Assembly (NCBI GenBank): GCA_005239435.1 | Contig: SZNP01000001.1 | Coordinates: 1,054,001 to 1,118,000, forward strand | Direction: 5' to 3' | Length of the DNA stretch: 64,000 bases | DNA from: Halorussus salinisoli | GTDB taxonomy: Archaea > Halobacteriota > Halobacteria > Halobacteriales > Haladaptataceae | Shown here: piece after piece, positions 61,252-64,000 of the stretch | Numbering within the stretch: position 1 is the stretch's first letter | Layout of the letters: each line of letters starts with the position of its first letter | Notes under the pieces: model-generated | Seen by the model: the letters and a program-made list of their open reading frames with translations, nothing else | Database searches by the model: none | Told to the model about the DNA's origin: nothing | Program-made: the position numbers and the translations under genes

Positions 61252-62370
61252 ATGGACATCGCCCCGTTCGAACTCGAACGCTGGTTCGCCGAGTACGAAC
61301 ACGAAGCCGACATCATGCTCGCGGAAAGCGGTATCCGGAGCTTAGAAGCCGACAGGTTCGACCTGAACCCCGGAAAACTCGGCTACGTCATCCCGACCAA
61401 TGGCGACCCCGAGTTCCGTTCCGAGGTGGCCGACCGATACGACCGCGAGGCCGACGAAGTGCTGTTCGCTTGCGGGGCCCAAGAGGCGAACTTCCTCGCG
61501 TTTCTCTCGCTGATGGACGAGGCGACGCACGCCGGCGATGCCGCCTCGTCGTCCGGTTCTGCGGCGCGGAACCCGCACGCAGTCGTCGTCACGCCGACCT
61601 ATCAGGCGCTTCACGCCGTGCCGGAAGCCATCGGCGACGTGAGCAGGGTGTGGCTCGAACCGCCGAACTGGGAGTTGGACGTGGACGCCGTCGCCGACGC
61701 GATTCGGCCCGAAACCGCCGTCGTGGTCCTCAACAACCCGAACAACCCGACCGGGCGCTACCACCCCGAGGAGAGGGTCCGGGCGCTCTACGACCTCGCG
61801 GCGGACAACGACGCCTACCTCCTCTGCGACGAGGTGTATCGCCTGCTGTCCGACGACCCACTGCCGACCGTGGCGAGCATGGGCGAGTACGGCATCAGCA
61901 CGACCAGTCTCACGAAGGCCTACGGTCTCGCTGGCCTGCGATTCGGTTGGATTGCCGGCCCCGAAGAGGTCGTAGAGCAAGCGTGGCAGTGGAAGGACTA
62001 CACCACCATCTCGCCGTCCGTCTTCGGCCAGCACCTCGCCCGTCAGGCGCTCGGCGAGCGCGAGGAGTCGATTCTGGCCGAGAATCGCGAACTCGCGGCG
62101 CACAACGGCGAGCGCGTCCGGGAGTTCGTCGCTACGCACGACCTGTCGTGGTACGACCCGGTCGGCGTCAACGGCTTCGTGTCGGTTCCGGACGGATTCT
62201 CGGGGAGCGAGGAGTTCTGCCGGACGGTCGTAGAGGAAGAGAGCGTCGTCCTCGCGCCGGGCGAGCTGTTCGGCTACGACGACTACTTCCGTATCGGGTT
62301 CGGCCTGCCGACCGACGAACTGGAAGAGGGACTCTCGCGGGTCGGCGACTGCATCGAGCGACACGGCTAA
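61252..62370 (+). CDS. Class I/II PLP-dependent aminotransferase
   Basis: A 372-residue enzyme. The PLP Lys is K222 in STTSLTKAYGLAGLRFGW; NNPNNPTG and CDEVYRLL carry the Asn/Asp pyridine contacts. The substrate is unpredictable; overall form resembles aspartate-aminotransferase-like fold type I enzymes. A 245-base gap precedes it. Confidence 0.9.
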   Translation: MDIAPFELERWFAEYEHEADIMLAESGIRSLEADRFDLNPGKLGYVIPTNGDPEFRSEVADRYDREADEVLFACGAQEANFLAFLSLMDEATHAGDAASSSGSAARNPHAVVVTPTYQALHAVPEAIGDVSRVWLEPPNWELDVDAVADAIRPETAVVVLNNPNNPTGRYHPEERVRALYDLAADNDAYLLCDEVYRLLSDDPLPTVASMGEYGISTTSLTKAYGLAGLRFGWIAGPEEVVEQAWQWKDYTTISPSVFGQHLARQALGEREESILAENRELAAHNGERVREFVATHDLSWYDPVGVNGFVSVPDGFSGSEEFCRTVVEEESVVLAPGELFGYDDYFRIGFGLPTDELEEGLSRVGDCIERHG

Positions 62371-62560
62371 TCGGGGTCGGCGCACTCGTGTCGATACGAC
62401 GTATCACGAATTGGAGCTATTCGTCGAAACGTTCGTAGCTTTGGTTTTGAAACTTTTAGACAGCTCTCGTCCCGTCGTAAAACGTCAGCCGCCATCGTGA
62501 AACCAGGAGAAATCGGCCATCGGTGCGGAAAACGAACAAATTTCCGCTAACGCTCTCCCC

Positions 62561-62567
62561 TTTATAT
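62561..62567 (+). promoter_or_regulatory. TATA box of small membrane protein gene
   Basis: TTTATAT is flanked by CCCC and GGGG, about 40 bases before the ATG at 62604. Confidence 0.5.
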
Positions 62568-62603
62568 GGGGTTGGGGGTTCTGGGTGAGAGTAGGTCATC
62601 ACG

Positions 62604-62873
62604 ATGTCGAATGCGCCCTCCCCACTCAACGAACGGACGACCCGACTTCCAGACGACACTCGCTCGGAACTGCGAGACGGCGTCGAGTCGGCGCTCGAAA
62701 CGCTCACGGCTCCGTTCCGGTTCGCCGGATTCTGGTCGGCCGTGGTCCTCCCGGTCGTCTACCTGCCGATGCTCGCTGGCGGTATCACCGCCGACGAACG
62801 GTCGGTTTTCGCCGTCCTCCTCGCGGCCCACGTGCTCGCGCTGGTCGTCGGGCACGGTTACCGGAGCAACTGA
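62604..62873 (+). CDS. Small two-helix membrane protein, unknown function
   Basis: An 89-residue protein with an acidic N-terminus (about residues 1-35) and two hydrophobic segments (about 40-62 and 68-84). A TATA box lies about 40 bases upstream. No family recognised. It has typical haloarchaeal composition, supporting a real gene. Confidence 0.7.
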   Translation: MSNAPSPLNERTTRLPDDTRSELRDGVESALETLTAPFRFAGFWSAVVLPVVYLPMLAGGITADERSVFAVLLAAHVLALVVGHGYRSN

Positions 62874-63115
62874 CGACCTCCTGACACCCCGTCGGTATCC
62901 CCGACGATGCTCCTCCGCTCTCCGTCCGCGAGTTGCCTCCCTCCCCGTTCGCTGCCCGCCCGCTCACGGTCCTCGCTGACGCGCTCCCTCCGTTCGCTTC
63001 TCTCCGCTCGCTTCTCCGCTCGGTCCGCTGACGGTATCCGTCTCCGTCCCCGATACTCTCCCGACTCGCCACGTATCGCGTCGGCCCGAAACGCTGGAAA
63101 TCCCATTCCAAACCG

Positions 63116-63122
63116 TTTATAC
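63116..63122 (+). promoter_or_regulatory. TATA box of eIF5A-agmatinase operon
   Basis: TTTATAC centred about 27 bases before the eIF5A ATG, giving a leaderless mRNA. Confidence 0.65.
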
Positions 63123-63145
63123 TACCCCGGACGCTATCCCGGCGT

Positions 63146-63526
63146 ATGGCAAAAGAGCAGAAGGAAGTACGAGACCTCCAAGAAGGTAACTACGTGATGA
63201 TCGACGATGCGGCGTGCGTTATCAACTCCTACAGCACGGCCAAGCCCGGCAAGCACGGAAGTGCGAAGGCCCGCATCGACGCCGAGGGCGTCTTCGACGG
63301 CAAGAAGCGAAGTCTCTCCCAACCCGTGGACGCCAAGATTTGGGTCCCCATCGTCGAGCGCAAGCAAGGTCAGGTCGTCTCGGTCGAGAGCGACGACATC
63401 GCGCAGGTCATGGACCTCGAAACCTACGAGACCATCACCATCAAGACTCCCGGTGACGTGGACCTCTCGCCCGACGACGAGATCGAGTACCTCCAGATGG
63501 AAGAACAGCGGAAGATTCTCGAGTAG
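63146..63526 (+). CDS. eif5A: Translation factor aIF5A (eIF5A homologue)
   Basis: A 126-residue factor with the hypusination loop [13 protein letters not shown]; the modified Lys is K36. It helps ribosomes pass difficult peptide bonds. The C-terminal OB domain follows ([20 protein letters not shown]). The agmatinase ATG follows one base after its TAG, and agmatine supplies the hypusine precursor route in haloarchaea. Confidence 0.95.
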   Translation: MAKEQKEVRDLQEGNYVMIDDAACVINSYSTAKPGKHGSAKARIDAEGVFDGKKRSLSQPVDAKIWVPIVERKQGQVVSVESDDIAQVMDLETYETITIKTPGDVDLSPDDEIEYLQMEEQRKILE

Positions 63527-64000
63527 ATGTTTCCCGGCGCGTCCGCCGACCGCGAGGCGGCGGCCTACGTGGTGGTGGGTGCGCCGCTCGACGTTTCCAC
63601 GACGTTCCAACCCGGTGCGCGATTCGGTCCCGACCGAATCCGCCAGTTTTCCTGGACGTACGACGACTACGACGCCCGCACCGACCGACACTTCTCGGAC
63701 CTCGCGGTCCACGACCACGGCGACGTTCGAGCGTGGGACGACGCCGCGGAGTATCTGGAGTATCTGGAGGGCGTCCTGACCGACGTCCGGCGGGACGACG
63801 CCGTTCCGCTCCTGCTCGGCGGCGAACACACGGTAACGGTCGCGGGCGTGCGAGCGACCGACCCCGACACCTACGTCTGTCTCGACGCCCACCTCGACCT
63901 CCGCGAGGAGTACGACGGCAACCCGCTGAGTCACGCCACCGTGACCCGCCACGCTCTCGACGTCGCGGACGAAGCCGTCGTCCTCGGCGCGAGAACCGGG
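63527..64000 (+). CDS. speB: Agmatinase (ureohydrolase), partial (3' end outside window)
   Basis: The first 158 codons are visible. LLGGEHTVTV carries the first metal His, and VCLDAHLDLREEYDGNPLSHATVTRH carries the Asp-x-His-x-Asp-type second site and the substrate loop. Agmatinase hydrolyses agmatine to putrescine and urea. It begins one base after aIF5A, consistent with co-transcription and polyamine-linked hypusine formation. Confidence 0.92.
   Translation, partial: MFPGASADREAAAYVVVGAPLDVSTTFQPGARFGPDRIRQFSWTYDDYDARTDRHFSDLAVHDHGDVRAWDDAAEYLEYLEGVLTDVRRDDAVPLLLGGEHTVTVAGVRATDPDTYVCLDAHLDLREEYDGNPLSHATVTRHALDVADEAVVLGARTG

Noticed and set aside
1..64000. CRISPR array, prophage or insertion sequence
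   Set aside because: No regularly spaced identical repeats, no transposase or integrase motif and no phage structural gene were found in reading the window.

Overview
This window is a stretch of ordinary chromosome from a halophilic archaeon of the class Halobacteria. The evidence is a GC-rich genome, very acidic proteins, archaeal information-processing genes (Cdc48, RadB, S8e, DnaG primase, eIF5A), Tat-type lipoprotein signals (twin arginine plus a Leu-Ala-Gly-Cys lipobox), TATA boxes about 25-30 bases before many start codons, and several families confined to haloarchaea (LWR-salt, amphi-Trp, DUF5778, DUF7344, DUF7504, DUF7521). I see no insertion sequence, prophage or CRISPR array. The genus cannot be fixed from the sequence alone.

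Layout. 1-2.2 kb: end of a trp operon (trpD-trpF, minus strand), a long gene-free stretch, then tRNA-Val(GAC). 2.3-9.3 kb: two small membrane proteins, an alkaline-phosphatase-superfamily enzyme, a Rieske protein, a DUF7344/DUF7504 pair, a single-domain lycopene-cyclase-like protein and a CBS protein with a ribosome-hibernation-like C-terminus. 9.3-19.2 kb: phosphate region with a PhoU-like regulator carrying an AbrB domain, divergent from pstS-pstC-pstA-pstB, then a beta-solenoid lipoprotein, an HTH/DUF7521 operon, a frameshifted sensor-domain gene and a second phoU. 19.5-30.5 kb: cdc48, larC, a RuvC-fold protein, radB, a lipoprotein, rps8e, an MFS transporter, a Tat lipoprotein and an AI-2E-family permease. 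30.5-34.4 kb: two paralogous glycosyltransferase-like genes flanking a TIM-barrel sugar-phosphate isomerase. 34.6-43.8 kb: dnaG, a GNAT enzyme, a DUF92 membrane protein, two cis-prenyltransferase homologues placed tail to tail, a cold-shock protein, DUF5778, hemA, a pterin dehydratase, LWR-salt and a HAD hydrolase. 43.8-54.1 kb: potassium and stress transport cluster (trkA-trkH, amphi-Trp, second trkA, second trkH with an overlapping 68-residue membrane protein, an Lrp-RCK_C regulator, UspA, and an APC permease fused to two Usp domains). 54.2-64 kb: two moeA paralogues, Hsp20, an ABC1 kinase, a ZIP transporter, an aminotransferase, a small membrane protein, eIF5A and the start of an agmatinase gene.

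How the genes work together. The Pst region looks like a self-contained phosphate uptake and control unit with a palindrome at the pstS start. The Trk region combines two channel/gate sets with regulators that share the same nucleotide/ligand-sensing RCK or Usp folds. The 36.6-39.9 kb genes (DUF92 plus two cis-prenyltransferase homologues) fit polyprenyl-phosphate carrier metabolism. eIF5A and agmatinase together fit hypusination of eIF5A.

The observations most worth following are: a predicted two-subunit cis-prenyltransferase with complementary motif loss; a family of short dispersed intergenic hairpin repeats with compensatory base changes; four intergenic copies of a TAGCTAGCT-containing word; a perfect 21-bp hairpin plus T-run between dnaG and its convergent neighbour; a 93-base identical tract between two diverged paralogues; and two apparent gene lesions (a sensor-gene frameshift and an amphi-Trp in-frame stop).
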